Below are positions 10,119 through 19,898 of a DNA stretch of 64,000 bases, in pieces. The DNA comes from Tritrichomonas musculus (Eukaryota; Parabasalia; Tritrichomonadida; Tritrichomonadidae): NCBI GenBank assembly GCA_039105265.1, contig JAPFFF010000001.1, positions 9,176,001-9,240,000 on the forward strand. The letters run 5' to 3'. A program made the position numbers and the translations under genes. How positions within the stretch are numbered: position 1 is the stretch's first letter; the number at the start of each line of letters is the position of its first letter. Under the pieces are notes generated by a model. The model did not search any database and was not told the DNA's origin. It saw only the letters and a list, made by a program, of their open reading frames with translations.

Positions 10119-10654
10119 TATACATATTCATATTATAATATGAAATCAATTTTTTGACGAAATGGTAGATAAGAGCAAGTAATTAAAAAAAAAAATCGTA
10201 ATTTCGGAAATCTTATAATCTTGAGCAAATTTTTTTAGGTGAATATCATTTGTGCGAGATTTTGGTTAATATTGCGATAAGGGTTCCACTAATCAAAATG
10301 AAAACAACGAAAAAAGGTGATGTGTTATTTTCACTTATTTTTGATCGAAATTTTCAATGCTTCTTCTCAATTATTCTGAAACCTCTTATAAAAAGTTTTA
10401 ACAAGATTTTAATAAAAATAGATTTATCCTGTTATTAAAATTTGATTTTAATAAATAAACAAACTTTATAATCTTTTAGTAATGTATTTAAACCAATTAT
10501 TAAATGTTTGTTAAGCCAAAATGGCTCTAATATCGTTTTCTAATGTTTTTGGGAGAAATCTTTATATATATTTGGATATAAAAGATGAGATATTTCAATT
10601 CAAAATATTATAAACTATTCAAATTGTTTTAATTGATAAAATTAAAAGTATTTC

Positions 10655-13303
10655 ATGAGTGATCTTGATAATCTTTTAAAACAGCTTGGACAAATTGGAT
10701 CGCCTATGGGCGATCCAGAAGAAGATTTGCAAGAAACTACAGAACGGACAAAAGATTTAGATGCAATGTTAAATCAACTTAAATCAACTCCAATACCGAA
10801 ACCAGAAAAAACGTTGATAACTTCCGCTGAAATTCCGAAGCCTACATTATCGATTCCAGACGATTTTAAGCAATACCGACCTAGCAAATTTAAATTTCTT
10901 CCCACAAAATTTGCATCACACTATTTTGGTTATACAGGAGCAATAAGACGCCTTAATTCTTTTTTACCTGAAGCTGAAAAATTAGCTGCTCAGGAAGATG
11001 GAGATAACAGTGAAGATAACGAAACCTTAAAAGACTCTGTTGTTTCAAAAGATCCCACATTGATCGATTTTGAACATATTATAGAGAATACTCGCCACAA
11101 AATTATTGGTGAGAAGCTTGAATATAAACCTCACCGTTTTTCTGTTTTTAATTCGACTGATACCATATATAATGAGAGTGAATATACAACACTCCAAAAA
11201 TGTGTTGAAGAACTGGACGCTTTCTCCACTCTCCAACTTCCTGAAGGCGAATACACACTTGATTCTACATCATTACAAATAAAAAAGCCATTATGCATTA
11301 AAGGAATAGGTGATAAAGTTATTATTAGATCTGGGTCAACATCCTGCGTTCTTGATATAATTGCGCCAGAATCTACTTTTGAAAATATTCGTTTTATATC
11401 AAACGAAAGCAATGACGAACCATCCATTAGAATTATGATGAACGGACTAACAAAATTTTCTAAATGCAAATTCATTGGTGGCCAAAAGCAAATAATTGCT
11501 TCTGATGGTAAAGGTTATATAGAATTTTCTGATTGCACAATCAAAAATGGAAACAATGCTGGCATGAATATGAATGGCAATATGACTGTTGTTTGCACCA
11601 ACTGTAAAGTCAAAAATACAGGATTTGGAATATTATGTCAAAAGTTTGTTAAAATGACTTTAAATAATTGCCAATTAATTAACAACACCAAAAATGGGCT
11701 TTCAATTTATGACAACGCTAATGTAACTGTTTGTGGCTGCAATTTTAAAGGAAATAAAATAATGGGTATGGAAATACTATCACATGGAGAAAATATATAT
11801 TTTGAAGGAAATACATTTGAAAATAATGGGGCTGCTGCAGGTTTAATAAATGATCATTCGCGTGTTACCTTTTTCAATAACACTGTTAAAGATCATATAA
11901 AAACTGGATTAGAAGTTAAAGGTCAATCTCGATTGATAATGAGTGGAAATAGTTTTTCTGATGTTCAAGAAAACGCACTGATTCTTTTAAGCGATAAATC
12001 TGTTGCTTATTCAGAAAATGATAAGTATTTTGGAAAATGCAAAGTAGGAATTGCTGTTATAGGTGGCTCTTACTTTATTGGAAAATCCGATAAATTTACT
12101 GATCTTGCCACATGTGGCATTTTGATTAATGATTGCGGCCGAATTGACCTTACAAGTTGTGAATTCTCGAATAATGATTGCCCTTCAATTCAAGCTTCGT
12201 CTAAGTCGGAAATCACTATCAGAGATTCTGACTTTTCAAATACAAATCAAAGTTTTATGACATTTGGCCTTGGAGTATTTGGTAAAGTTGCTAACTGTAC
12301 ATTTGACCAAGCTAGATGCTGCGTTGAAATAATGCAAGGAATCAAAGATTTCTTATTCGAAGATTGCACTTTTTCAAATGCCGAAGTTTCATGCGTAAGA
12401 ATAGTTGGTGGAACTGCTCCATCATTTACAAACTGTACGTTCAAGCAATCTAAATTTGGCATGCAATGCATTAATGGCTGCGCCCCCACTTTCAATTATT
12501 GCGACTTCGAACGAGATGAAAATGGTTGCGCTGTTTCTGGTGAGGAAACAGACGCAACTTTTATTGGTTGCTATTTCACATATAATAACAACTATTCACT
12601 CGATATTTCTCAAGCTAAAGCAAAATTAATTGGTTGCAAAATCAAAGAAAACAAACAACTTGGCTTCAGCGCACTTAAAAGTTCAATTGTAGATTTAATT
12701 GATTGCACATTATCTGCTAACGAAGATAATGGTGCTCAAATTGGATTGAATTCAAACGTTACGATGACAAATTGTACAATTAGTGATCATGAAAGCAAAA
12801 ACGGACTTTTTGTTGATAATTCAACTCTCAAATGCGATGATTGCTATTTCAACAATAATCATGAAACACATATCAAATCAAGATCAAATTCAAAAATTAA
12901 TATTACAGGATGTGAATTTTTAGAAACGGAAAAGGGGGTTGCAATGCAATTCATCGATAACTCTGATGTTTTAATAAAGGATTCAAAAATATCAGATCAA
13001 AAAGAAGTGGGAATTATTAGTATCAACTCAGCTTCAATAACAATAGAAAAAACTACAGTAAGAGGTGGTGAAATAATGGGTATTTGCATGCAAAAAGGAA
13101 GTAACTTCACAATTAATGAATGTGATATTTCAAATATTGAGAAAACTGGAATTTATATTGACAATTCCAATGGAAGAGTTAAGGATTGTATGATTGGAAA
13201 TTGCGGTGATTATGCTATTGATATTTTAGGTGGAAAAGTTGAAGAATCAGGATGCCGATATTCAAACAATGGAAGAGGAGACCTCCATAAGAATGAAAGT
13301 TGA
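10655..13303 (+). CDS. Large right-handed beta-helix (PbH1 repeat) protein
   Basis: 882 residues, complete. The first 150 residues are a charged, probably flexible region with DDFKQYRPSKFKFLPTKFASHYFGY, which is the only conserved-looking block there. From about residue 175 to the end the protein is a pectin-lyase-like right-handed beta helix: more than twenty coils of about 22-25 residues, each with an Asn/Asp turn and a regular Cys (patterns such as FENNTF..., CTFSNAEVSCVRI, CTISDHESKNG). No signal peptide or membrane segment is seen, so a cytosolic or nuclear scaffold role is more likely than secretion; eukaryotic relatives of this type occur in F-box (FBXO11) and SHCBP1-type proteins, but no F-box is visible. 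No pectate-lyase catalytic Asp/Arg set is recognised. The ATG overlaps TTTCATGAG, not a canonical Inr. Confidence 0.8.
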   Translation: MSDLDNLLKQLGQIGSPMGDPEEDLQETTERTKDLDAMLNQLKSTPIPKPEKTLITSAEIPKPTLSIPDDFKQYRPSKFKFLPTKFASHYFGYTGAIRRLNSFLPEAEKLAAQEDGDNSEDNETLKDSVVSKDPTLIDFEHIIENTRHKIIGEKLEYKPHRFSVFNSTDTIYNESEYTTLQKCVEELDAFSTLQLPEGEYTLDSTSLQIKKPLCIKGIGDKVIIRSGSTSCVLDIIAPESTFENIRFISNESNDEPSIRIMMNGLTKFSKCKFIGGQKQIIASDGKGYIEFSDCTIKNGNNAGMNMNGNMTVVCTNCKVKNTGFGILCQKFVKMTLNNCQLINNTKNGLSIYDNANVTVCGCNFKGNKIMGMEILSHGENIYFEGNTFENNGAAAGLINDHSRVTFFNNTVKDHIKTGLEVKGQSRLIMSGNSFSDVQENALILLSDKSVAYSENDKYFGKCKVGIAVIGGSYFIGKSDKFTDLATCGILINDCGRIDLTSCEFSNNDCPSIQASSKSEITIRDSDFSNTNQSFMTFGLGVFGKVANCTFDQARCCVEIMQGIKDFLFEDCTFSNAEVSCVRIVGGTAPSFTNCTFKQSKFGMQCINGCAPTFNYCDFERDENGCAVSGEETDATFIGCYFTYNNNYSLDISQAKAKLIGCKIKENKQLGFSALKSSIVDLIDCTLSANEDNGAQIGLNSNVTMTNCTISDHESKNGLFVDNSTLKCDDCYFNNNHETHIKSRSNSKINITGCEFLETEKGVAMQFIDNSDVLIKDSKISDQKEVGIISINSASITIEKTTVRGGEIMGICMQKGSNFTINECDISNIEKTGIYIDNSNGRVKDCMIGNCGDYAIDILGGKVEESGCRYSNNGRGDLHKNES

Positions 13304-13719
13304 AATATTATATAATATCTATATCTATATAAAATACATTTCGAAATCTCTTTTTTTATTTATATAAATATAAGTATCTCAACTATATCCATTTCAAATA
13401 TTTGAGAAATACCTTTTAAAAAAGAAAAAAAGGTGAAAGATATTACTTTTAGAAACCATATCTTTTTTCTTTCACAAATTAACTTAGAAAAAATATATTA
13501 TTCCATAATAGAATGATTATAATAATAGCATTTGCTGTTACTATCATTATTAAGTTAACTTCAATTACATGCTTCATTATGATTATGAATTTTTTTTTTT
13601 TGAAATTTTGTATTATTCAATAAATAATTTTATAGAAACAAAAAAAAATTAGGCTTATTATGAACGAAATTATTCATATGCTTCAAAAAAGTAGGGAATT
13701 ATAATGCTACTAGGAAAAA
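13304..13719. other. Convergent intergenic region
   Basis: 3' side of both the beta-helix gene (+) and MED10 (-). Holds a short hairpin around 'aaaaaagaaaaaaggtgaaagatat' / 'atatcttttttctttcac' (13420-13475). No gene seen. Confidence 0.5.
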
Positions 13720-14112
13720 TCAGTCTGCTTTTTCACTTTGATCAGAATTCTTAGGTGCATCGGGGAAATTGAGCTCTATTAAAGGATCAAGTGAATCTTT
13801 TAGATATTGCATCCATTTTTGCTTTTTTAAAACATTTTCTTGAATACTTTGAACTTCTGAAACGAGTTTTTGAGCATATTCATCAGGATTTATTCCTTGA
13901 TCTATATGATTAACAAGACCAAGAGGAATTGAGCCATCAAGTTGCTTGTTTTGCGATAAAGTTTCCAAAGTTTTGAAAGATTCAATAATACCTTGAAGAT
14001 TTTTATATAGAGGCTTTCGTTTCTCTTCGCAAAATGAAGCCAGATCATTCATGCTGTCATTTAACTGTTCAAGTAGTTTAACAAGGGCAGCATCAGCTTC
14101 ATCATTTGCCAT
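13720..14112 (-). CDS. MED10: Mediator complex subunit 10
   Basis: 130 residues, ATG 14112-14110. MED10 is a core subunit of the Mediator middle module that links activators to RNA polymerase II. The family's helical pair and its diagnostic block are visible: IIESFKTLETLSQN followed by SIPLGLVNHIDQGINPDEYA (residues 60-79), which matches the conserved 'I-P-L-x-x-(x)3-I-D-x-G-x-N-P-x-x-Y' signature, then a charged helix (VSEVQSIQENVLKKQKWMQYLKDSLDPLI) and NFP. Length and order agree with yeast Nut2 and animal MED10. A Ser/Lys/Asp tail follows. It is divergent from the chromodomain gene with only 100 bases between the start codons, so the two share a promoter region; TCATAAA (Inr-like) lies directly before the ATG and a TAACGAT word, the core of Myb sites described in T. 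vaginalis, lies about 20-30 bases upstream. Confidence 0.85.
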   Translation of the reverse strand: MANDEADAALVKLLEQLNDSMNDLASFCEEKRKPLYKNLQGIIESFKTLETLSQNKQLDGSIPLGLVNHIDQGINPDEYAQKLVSEVQSIQENVLKKQKWMQYLKDSLDPLIELNFPDAPKNSDQSEKAD

Positions 14113-14212
14113 TTTATGAACTTAAAATATAATCGTTATGGTTAATTAAAAATATTTTCTATTACTAAATGATCAAAATTAATTGAATTTTTAATATATT
14201 GCTTTCAGCGAA

Positions 14213-15256
14213 ATGAAAACACGAGCTTCAGCAAAAAAATATAGTTCGACAAGTAAAAGCACTAGACATCCTGTTAAGCGAAGTTTTGTATCATCAAATC
14301 AAAAGAAAGAAAATTCTGATAAAAAAGAAAGAGCAAAGCTTATTGATCCTGCAGCACAGACAACAAAAAAATCAGATGAAGTATATGCCATTGATAGTAT
14401 TGAAGGTTTTATGACTTTTAACAGTAACCCATATTATCTTGTTCATTGGAAAGGTTATGACCTTGATGAAGACATGACCTGGGAGCCAGAAAAAGACATA
14501 CATAACTGCGACTTTCTTATTAGTAAATTTTGGACAAAGCGCTTGTCTATTCTTAGTTCCAAAGAGTCGAAAGACAAAAATGACTCAAATAAAACTTCAA
14601 ATTTAGATTCTGAAAATAAATCTGATCCTTCTGATAATAAAGGATATGGATTCGAAATAATTAAAACTCAACAAGAAGAAATTATTCGATTAAAGAAAGA
14701 GAGAAAAGAGTATTTAAAACAAATTAAATATTTAAATGGCTTACGAGAAATTAGCATACCAGAATCTGATGAAAAAAGCCAAAGCATCCCAATTTCTGAT
14801 GTTGATGTTTCAAAAGATGATGATTCTGATGTTTGCATTCATTCTGATGATGATTATGAATCGGAAGGATTTGATATTAATAATGATGATAACTATAATA
14901 AAGAAATTAAGCCTAAATTGGAATCTGGTTATGTTCCTGATTATATCTTTAAATCGCGTTGCCAAAACTCAAAGCAGCAATATTTAGTTAAATGGTCTGG
15001 GTTTTCAAATGATGACGCTACTTGGATTGATGAAAAAATGATTGATGATTATTACGTAAAAATATACAGGTTGGTTTATTGCTCACCAATGATTAGACAG
15101 CTACGCATTGTTTTTATGAATGAAAAAAAATTAATTCATCAATACAATGTGTTATTTAGTAATGGGCAGCTCTTGTGGCTCTCCGAAGGACAAATTAATA
15201 AAAGAATATTAAATGAATTCCAGGCAAAAAATTGTTTAAATAAATGTTATGAATAA
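14213..15256 (+). CDS. Double-chromodomain protein with shadow-like C-terminus
   Basis: 347 residues. Chromodomain 1 spans about 56-108 (VYAIDSIEGF ... YLVHWKGYDLDEDMTWEP); the three aromatic cage residues used by HP1 to hold methyl-lysine are present at Y58, W79 and Y82. A Ser/Asp/Glu-rich linker with a short coiled coil (about 150-175) follows. Chromodomain 2 spans about 239-285 (YVPDYIFKSR ... YLVKWSGFSNDDATW) with W261 and F264. The C-terminus (308-337, HQYNVLFSNGQLLWLSEG) looks like part of a shadow-type fold. The N-terminus is basic (KR-rich, 1-30), suitable for nuclear import or DNA contact. Role inferred: reader of methylated histone tails. No helicase, methyltransferase or integrase domain, so it is not a CHD remodeler, SUV39 or chromo-integrase. 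Divergent partner is MED10. Confidence 0.85.
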   Translation: MKTRASAKKYSSTSKSTRHPVKRSFVSSNQKKENSDKKERAKLIDPAAQTTKKSDEVYAIDSIEGFMTFNSNPYYLVHWKGYDLDEDMTWEPEKDIHNCDFLISKFWTKRLSILSSKESKDKNDSNKTSNLDSENKSDPSDNKGYGFEIIKTQQEEIIRLKKERKEYLKQIKYLNGLREISIPESDEKSQSIPISDVDVSKDDDSDVCIHSDDDYESEGFDINNDDNYNKEIKPKLESGYVPDYIFKSRCQNSKQQYLVKWSGFSNDDATWIDEKMIDDYYVKIYRLVYCSPMIRQLRIVFMNEKKLIHQYNVLFSNGQLLWLSEGQINKRILNEFQAKNCLNKCYE

Positions 15257-15394
15257 ATATACTATTATTTCTTTTCGTTATTTGGTCAAATTAAATAAAA
15301 ACCATGAATTAATTATCTCATAATCATGATGGTTATTTTTAATCACATTATTTCAATAAATTCTTTTTAATAATAACATCTAAAGAGAGCCAAA

Positions 15395-15967
15395 TTAATC
15401 CCCTTTTTTGTTTGAACGTTTGACAATGTCATTTGCGCTATTTTTATTTTTAGGTCCTGATTCAATTACAATAACATTTTCATCTTCGTCATCGGAAACT
15501 TCCCATGTACTCTGTTTTTGCTCACTGGACTCATTTTTCGTTTCTGTATAAGTATTACCAATAGATTCTGATGACATATTAGAATTATTGGTTTGGTTAT
15601 ATTCACTATTTGGATATGATTCTGGTTCTGGTGGATTCTCCATTTCTTGTGAAGGCTTTTTGAGAAATGCAGACATTCCTTCATCATCTGCAGGCGGACA
15701 AATTAATTTCATAAACCATCTTCCGATTTTTCCAGCAGTAGAGTAATTTTCAGCATCAGCAGCTTTCCATAATGTATCATATATTTTGCCGGTTTCTTCA
15801 TCAAATGGGAAAGCCCCTGGAAATTGAGCTCTATTTGGCTTCTTGAAAAGAGCGTTTTTCATAGGCTCGAGCTGATTTTGGCAACCAAGAAAATCTGAAA
15901 TCTTATCGAGAATTTGTTGTGTATCTGGATTTAAAGAAAGAGTTGTATAAACATCATAAAAGTTCAT
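15395..15967 (-). CDS. Acidic-tailed protein with SUMO-interaction-like motif
   Basis: 190 residues when started at ATG 15967-15965. The frame runs ten codons further to a TTG, but an Inr (TCATTTAAAG, minus strand, A at 15987) lies between, giving a 20-base leader to the chosen ATG. The N-terminal 100 residues look folded: MNFYDVYTTLSLNPDTQQILDKISDF, a block FKKPNRAQFPGAFPFDEETGKIYDTLWKAADAENYSTAGKIGRWFMKL, then a disordered Ser/Glu/Asn-rich tail. Near residues 163-172 DDEDENVIVIESG has the VIVI-plus-acidic layout of a SUMO-interacting motif, and the end is basic (KRSNKKGD). No known family. A nuclear role is a guess from the tail. Confidence 0.7.
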   Translation of the reverse strand: MNFYDVYTTLSLNPDTQQILDKISDFLGCQNQLEPMKNALFKKPNRAQFPGAFPFDEETGKIYDTLWKAADAENYSTAGKIGRWFMKLICPPADDEGMSAFLKKPSQEMENPPEPESYPNSEYNQTNNSNMSSESIGNTYTETKNESSEQKQSTWEVSDDEDENVIVIESGPKNKNSANDIVKRSNKKGD

Positions 15968-16444
15968 TGAATTTGATCTCTTTAAATGATCAAACAAACT
16001 TTAACAAATTCTTCACAAAAAAGTTAAAACAAAAAGTTTTTAACTGAAATCGAAATGCTATTTAATTTTCATTTAGAAATACTTTTATGATAAGTTTCTA
16101 TTCAGAAATAATCTTTTAAATCTGAAAAATTTTGAGTCTCTTTTTGGCATTATATTCAATTAAAAAAAAATTTGTAGTAAAAATTTAAGTAAATTAGAGA
16201 ACAGCTTTATCTTAGATTAGCATGAAAAATTAAGAAAAATATTTTGTTAAAGGCTTTAAATATGCTTAGGATATTAAGTGATTTAAATTAATCTTTGAAG
16301 ATATAAATCTTCTTTCGGATTGACTCTGTAAAAAAAACGAACTACATTGGAAACGCAAAAAGAGTTTTGAGTAAAAAAGTTTTTCAATTTCAAATTTAAC
16401 AAAATTTAGCCACTTCACAATTTATAAAAAAACTCTGGTAAAAA
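15968..16444. other. Divergent promoter region
   Basis: Lies between two divergent genes. Inr-like sites: minus-strand TCATTT at 15989-15984 for the gene at 15395-15967, and plus-strand TTCACAATTT (TCACAA at 16425-16430) 18 bases before the ATG at 16445. Nothing else is recognised. Confidence 0.55.
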
Positions 16445-17533
16445 ATGTCTATAGATCAATCATTCCAGCATTTTGGATATAATCCGATTTATTCTGCTCC
16501 TCTTCAGTATTATCTTTATCAAGGTTTACCTTCTTTTCAAACATATTCATTTATTTATTCAAGTTTTCCTTATTCTGTTACAAATGATGCATTATCTCAA
16601 TCATCTTGCTCTTCATTATCTTCTAAGTCTAAAAATTCAAATACACTTTTTGTAAAAAATCTTCCATTCGAAATGTCTTCTGACAAAGTTAAGAAAATGT
16701 TTGAGAAATATGGTGAAGTTGCCTTCATCAAATCACAAATCCATGAACGAGGAATAGCTTTTATAACTTTTTATGATATGAGATCCGCTGAGAAAGCTTA
16801 TGAAAAACTTCATGGAACTGATTTCCATGGACGCCATTTAGTTGTTGACTTTTCATTTAAAAAGAACAATCAAAATAATTCAAAAATTAGTTTATTTGTT
16901 ATAATTGAATTTCTTAATTATTCTCAAGGCATACCACTAAATTTAGATATCATTAAGAGATCTATGTCTTCTTTTGGTGAAATTTATAATGCTTTTGAAA
17001 TTTCTCCTGACAAATATGCAATACAGTATTATGACTATCGTTGTTCTCAAAGTGCTGCACGCCTTGGAAACAATTTTTCAATTGATGGCAAAAGATGTAA
17101 TATTTATATCCCTGAGGATGATCCTCTTTCTACTTCCCAATCTTCATTATCATGGGATCCATCAGCAATTATACCTGAAAAATCTGCTATACTATCTTCT
17201 TTAAGTTCTTCTGCTAACCATCCTTATACTCTCTTTCCTTCGGCATATAACACATATAATTATTCACAGCATCTGCAATCACAAAATCAAGAGATCCCTA
17301 CTCAGCCATTATTTCAGACATACCAGCAATCACCATTGCAAGCCTTGCCACAAATTTCACAGCAACAAACTCTGCAATCTCAGGCTACCCAAGGCCAAGT
17401 TCAAATACAAATGCCTCAATCTCCTCTTCAACAAAATATAGCATCTGTAAATCATGAAGCTGCCATTCCAACACTCATCCAAGAAAACGACCAGCTAATA
17501 GAATCACTAAAAAAGTTGAATTTTGCGCTTTAA
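16445..17533 (+). CDS. Mei2-like two-RRM RNA-binding protein
   Basis: 362 residues. After an aromatic/Ser-rich head, RRM1 spans about 66-138 with RNP2 LFVKNL (68-73) and RNP1 RGIAFITFY (102-110), followed by YDMRSAEKAYEKLHG. RRM2 spans about 147-225 (SLFVIIEF ... YAIQYYDYRCSQSAARLG ... CNIYIP), with weaker RNP motifs. The YYDxRxAxxA pattern after RNP1 in both domains is typical of the first two RRMs of Mei2-like proteins (fission yeast Mei2, plant AML). The C-terminal third is low-complexity, rich in Gln, Ser and Pro, and ends in a short Leu-rich helix (LIQENDQLIESLKKLNF). The third RRM, which carries the key RNA-binding function in Mei2, is absent. Probable role: single-stranded RNA binding; targets unknown. 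Convergent with the next gene. Confidence 0.82.
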   Translation: MSIDQSFQHFGYNPIYSAPLQYYLYQGLPSFQTYSFIYSSFPYSVTNDALSQSSCSSLSSKSKNSNTLFVKNLPFEMSSDKVKKMFEKYGEVAFIKSQIHERGIAFITFYDMRSAEKAYEKLHGTDFHGRHLVVDFSFKKNNQNNSKISLFVIIEFLNYSQGIPLNLDIIKRSMSSFGEIYNAFEISPDKYAIQYYDYRCSQSAARLGNNFSIDGKRCNIYIPEDDPLSTSQSSLSWDPSAIIPEKSAILSSLSSSANHPYTLFPSAYNTYNYSQHLQSQNQEIPTQPLFQTYQQSPLQALPQISQQQTLQSQATQGQVQIQMPQSPLQQNIASVNHEAAIPTLIQENDQLIESLKKLNFAL

Positions 17534-17769
17534 TGGAAAGACTTATCGTAACACTAACAAGGACTTATTATGTATTTGTTTATTAGATGTTAAATTAAAT
17601 GAAAAATTAAAAAAAAAAGAAAGTAAAAAAACTTATCAATATTTTTCAATATGCATTTAATTTTTGTTTTAATTGAATTACCATTCAATAGTAAATTCAA
17701 AAAAAATCTTTTTCATTATAACATGATTAAAAAAATATTCAACAGTAATAATTTCTTAAAAAGAAACTC

Positions 17770-18990
17770 TTATTTCTTGCTTTTCCTTTTCTTTTTGAGT
17801 TGGCTCAGTTGCTTTTTAATTAAACTGATTTTAGCGTTTAAATCATTAATTGATTGTTTAAGTTCTTCATTTTTCTCTTTTAGTTGGCAATATTGTTGTG
17901 ACGTAACCCATCCATCATTAAAAACTTCATTTAACCTTTTATTCTCGTTCCTGAGCTCTGCAATTCTATCATATGGCTTTGGGCAAAATTTTGTTTGTTC
18001 AATAACTTTTGAAAAAGCCTTTATTCTTTCTTCCATCATTTGCGCTTCTGATGGAGTTGCTGCTGATGTTGGAACTTCGGTTATTTTTCCAACAATATTA
18101 TTATTTTGATAATCAAAAGGATTTTTTTTGGAAAAAATGGACTTAGATATTTGCTTTTTTTGATTGAAATCATTATCTATAAACTTATTTTTATGCTTAA
18201 TTAAACTGTTAAGATGATTTTCAAGTTCGGCTAACCTTTCTTTAAATTCTGAAATAAAAAGAAGCTGATGAAAAGTTGTTTCTAGAAAACCTTTGAAACG
18301 GATTTGTTGCTCATTCCACGGAAGATTGATATCTGCTGAGTCTGATTCTGTCAAATTTTTATCATTTAAACATATTTTCTTCCAAATTGATTTTTGGTAG
18401 TTCTCAAATTGCTGAAAAGAATCAATCATTTGATTCACCATATCAACAGTTATTGAATCTTTTCCTTTTTTAAATTTAATTTCAGTTTTTGATTGAAAAT
18501 TAATAAATAACGAATCTAATTCAGCTATTACTTTTTGAACATCAATATTTTCGTTATTTTGCGAATTTTGAGTCTTAGACTTTTTTAATTGATTTGTGAT
18601 GGCTTTTGCAAATTGGTCAATAGTAGAATTTAAATTTTTGGTATAAAAATTAATTTTCGCCGTTTTTTTAGACTCATCTAGCTCTTTTTTAAATGAAGAA
18701 ATTGCTATGAGAAGCTCTGAAGAAATTTGAGAAAATTGTTGTGAAAACATATTTTGTTCGTTAATAAAAGATCCTAATTCCCCTTGTAGGTGTGATGCTG
18801 CATTGTAAAGATCAGTTATATGCGCCTTTTTACTAATTTCACGGAATATTTTTATTGCTGACTCCTCTGATAAAATTTTTATTAGATTTTTCAACTGAAT
18901 TGCTAGCCTTGGTAACTTACTAGATAGAAATATTGGTTTGGGCGTAGTTTCTGCACTTGCCATTAATTTTGCTGGTGATTCTTCTTCCAT
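17770..18990 (-). CDS. Coiled-coil protein, unknown
   Basis: 406 residues from ATG 18990-18988. The frame extends twelve codons upstream to a TTG, but an Inr-like TTCATTACC lies inside that extension about 35 bases before the chosen ATG. Most of the protein is helical and charged, with coiled-coil stretches at about 40-110, 170-260 and a long C-terminal one (KPYDRIAELRNENKRLNEVF ... LKEKNEELKQSINDLNAKIS). The very C-terminus is basic (QLKKKRKSKK), a possible nuclear or microtubule-binding tail. The middle has hydrophobic helices (LPWNEQQIRFKGFLETTFHQLLFI). No family recognised. A cytoskeletal component would fit; that is inference from composition only. Confidence 0.75.
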   Translation of the reverse strand: MEEESPAKLMASAETTPKPIFLSSKLPRLAIQLKNLIKILSEESAIKIFREISKKAHITDLYNAASHLQGELGSFINEQNMFSQQFSQISSELLIAISSFKKELDESKKTAKINFYTKNLNSTIDQFAKAITNQLKKSKTQNSQNNENIDVQKVIAELDSLFINFQSKTEIKFKKGKDSITVDMVNQMIDSFQQFENYQKSIWKKICLNDKNLTESDSADINLPWNEQQIRFKGFLETTFHQLLFISEFKERLAELENHLNSLIKHKNKFIDNDFNQKKQISKSIFSKKNPFDYQNNNIVGKITEVPTSAATPSEAQMMEERIKAFSKVIEQTKFCPKPYDRIAELRNENKRLNEVFNDGWVTSQQYCQLKEKNEELKQSINDLNAKISLIKKQLSQLKKKRKSKK

Positions 18991-19419
18991 TATGGAAGAA
19001 AGATATAAATTGAAGGTAATGAACAATTTTTCTTCACAATCTAATAAAGTTTTGAAAAACTATCAAAAAATGGATTGATTTTTTTTTCCCTTTTTTCCGA
19101 GATTTTATTTCAGAAATTTTAATGGAGTAAAATGACATAAATATAAATAATGTAAAAAAGAAATATTTATTATAATAAAGTATAGTTTTTTCAAAGCCTT
19201 TTTAGCTTTTTTTGGGAATGATGCAAAATCAAACAGCTGGACAAATATATTCAATGAAATACGAATTCGTATGACAAAAAAAAAAAAAAAAAACTAGACG
19301 ATGCTGTCGCGTTAAGATAAAACTAATATTATACAGCATTTCAATACTTATTTTTTTATTTGAAAGTAAAACAACATTGCAAAATATTAGATTATTTACC
19401 AGAACTATAAAAGCAAGGG
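18991..19419. other. Intergenic before hAT-type MITE
   Basis: Promoter of the coiled-coil gene at its left end, an 18-base A run near 19276-19293, and a CTAGACGATGCTGTC word at about 19295 that recurs at about 19953, on the other side of the MITE. Confidence 0.4.
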
Positions 19420-19898
19420 TAGACTTGTTATTCTCCGATTATCGAGATCGATAATTGATTAACTTTTTGATATCGATACATAAATATGCACAGATTCTCG
19501 AGATCGATTTCAGAGATCTAGAATTTTTTTTCTCAGCTTTTGATATCAGAATTTTCAATTAAACTTTTTGATAAATATATGATCGTAATTCATTCTTAAA
19601 TATTTCATAAAAAAGAATGTATTTTTTTGATTTTAATCTTAAAATAAACATCAATACATTCTATTATTTATTTTTAAATATAATAAAATCACAAATACCA
19701 ATTATAAAAAAAGATAAATCTGTTTGAGATCTCGAGATCTCGGTAATTGATCTCAAGTTTAGAATTATTTTTATATCACATTTCATATCTGATATCTTGA
19801 TAATCGATAATCTCGATATCAGATTTGTAAACTGATACTCGAGTATCAGAGGCAAAAAAGTGACGTTTTTGATATCGATTCTCAAAATAACAAGTCTA
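19420..19898. mobile_element. hAT-type MITE, family A copy 1 (479 bp)
   Basis: Termini TAGACTTGTTATT / AATAACAAGTCTA are perfect inverted repeats and the 8-base target duplication AGCAAGGG stands on both sides (19412-19419 and 19899-19906). The 8-bp duplication and TAG-type ends indicate a hAT-derived non-autonomous element. The interior is dense in GATATC/CTCGAG/ATCGAT palindromic words and has no coding capacity. A second copy, about as long and more than 90 percent alike by eye, lies at 51122-51599 in the same orientation. Confidence 0.9.

Larger units (their letters stand above)
5431..10654. other. 5.2-kb gene-free AT-rich region holding small repeats
   Basis: No gene supported on either strand; the longest open frames are 62 codons and low-complexity. 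It holds at least three small transposon-like elements (7076-7422, 8229-8533, 8630-8869), a possible outer inverted repeat around the first of these (ATAAAGTG... near 6976 and ...CACTTTAT near 7537, both next to GGGGTC/GACCCC), a GC-richer structured block at 9832-10118, and T/C-rich 'ctcat' runs at 9540-9720. The bases just before 10655 are the promoter region of the beta-helix gene, without a canonical Inr. Confidence 0.65.

Noticed and set aside
11131-11475. Minus-strand frames inside the beta-helix gene
   Set aside because: Shadows of a long, well-supported plus-strand gene.
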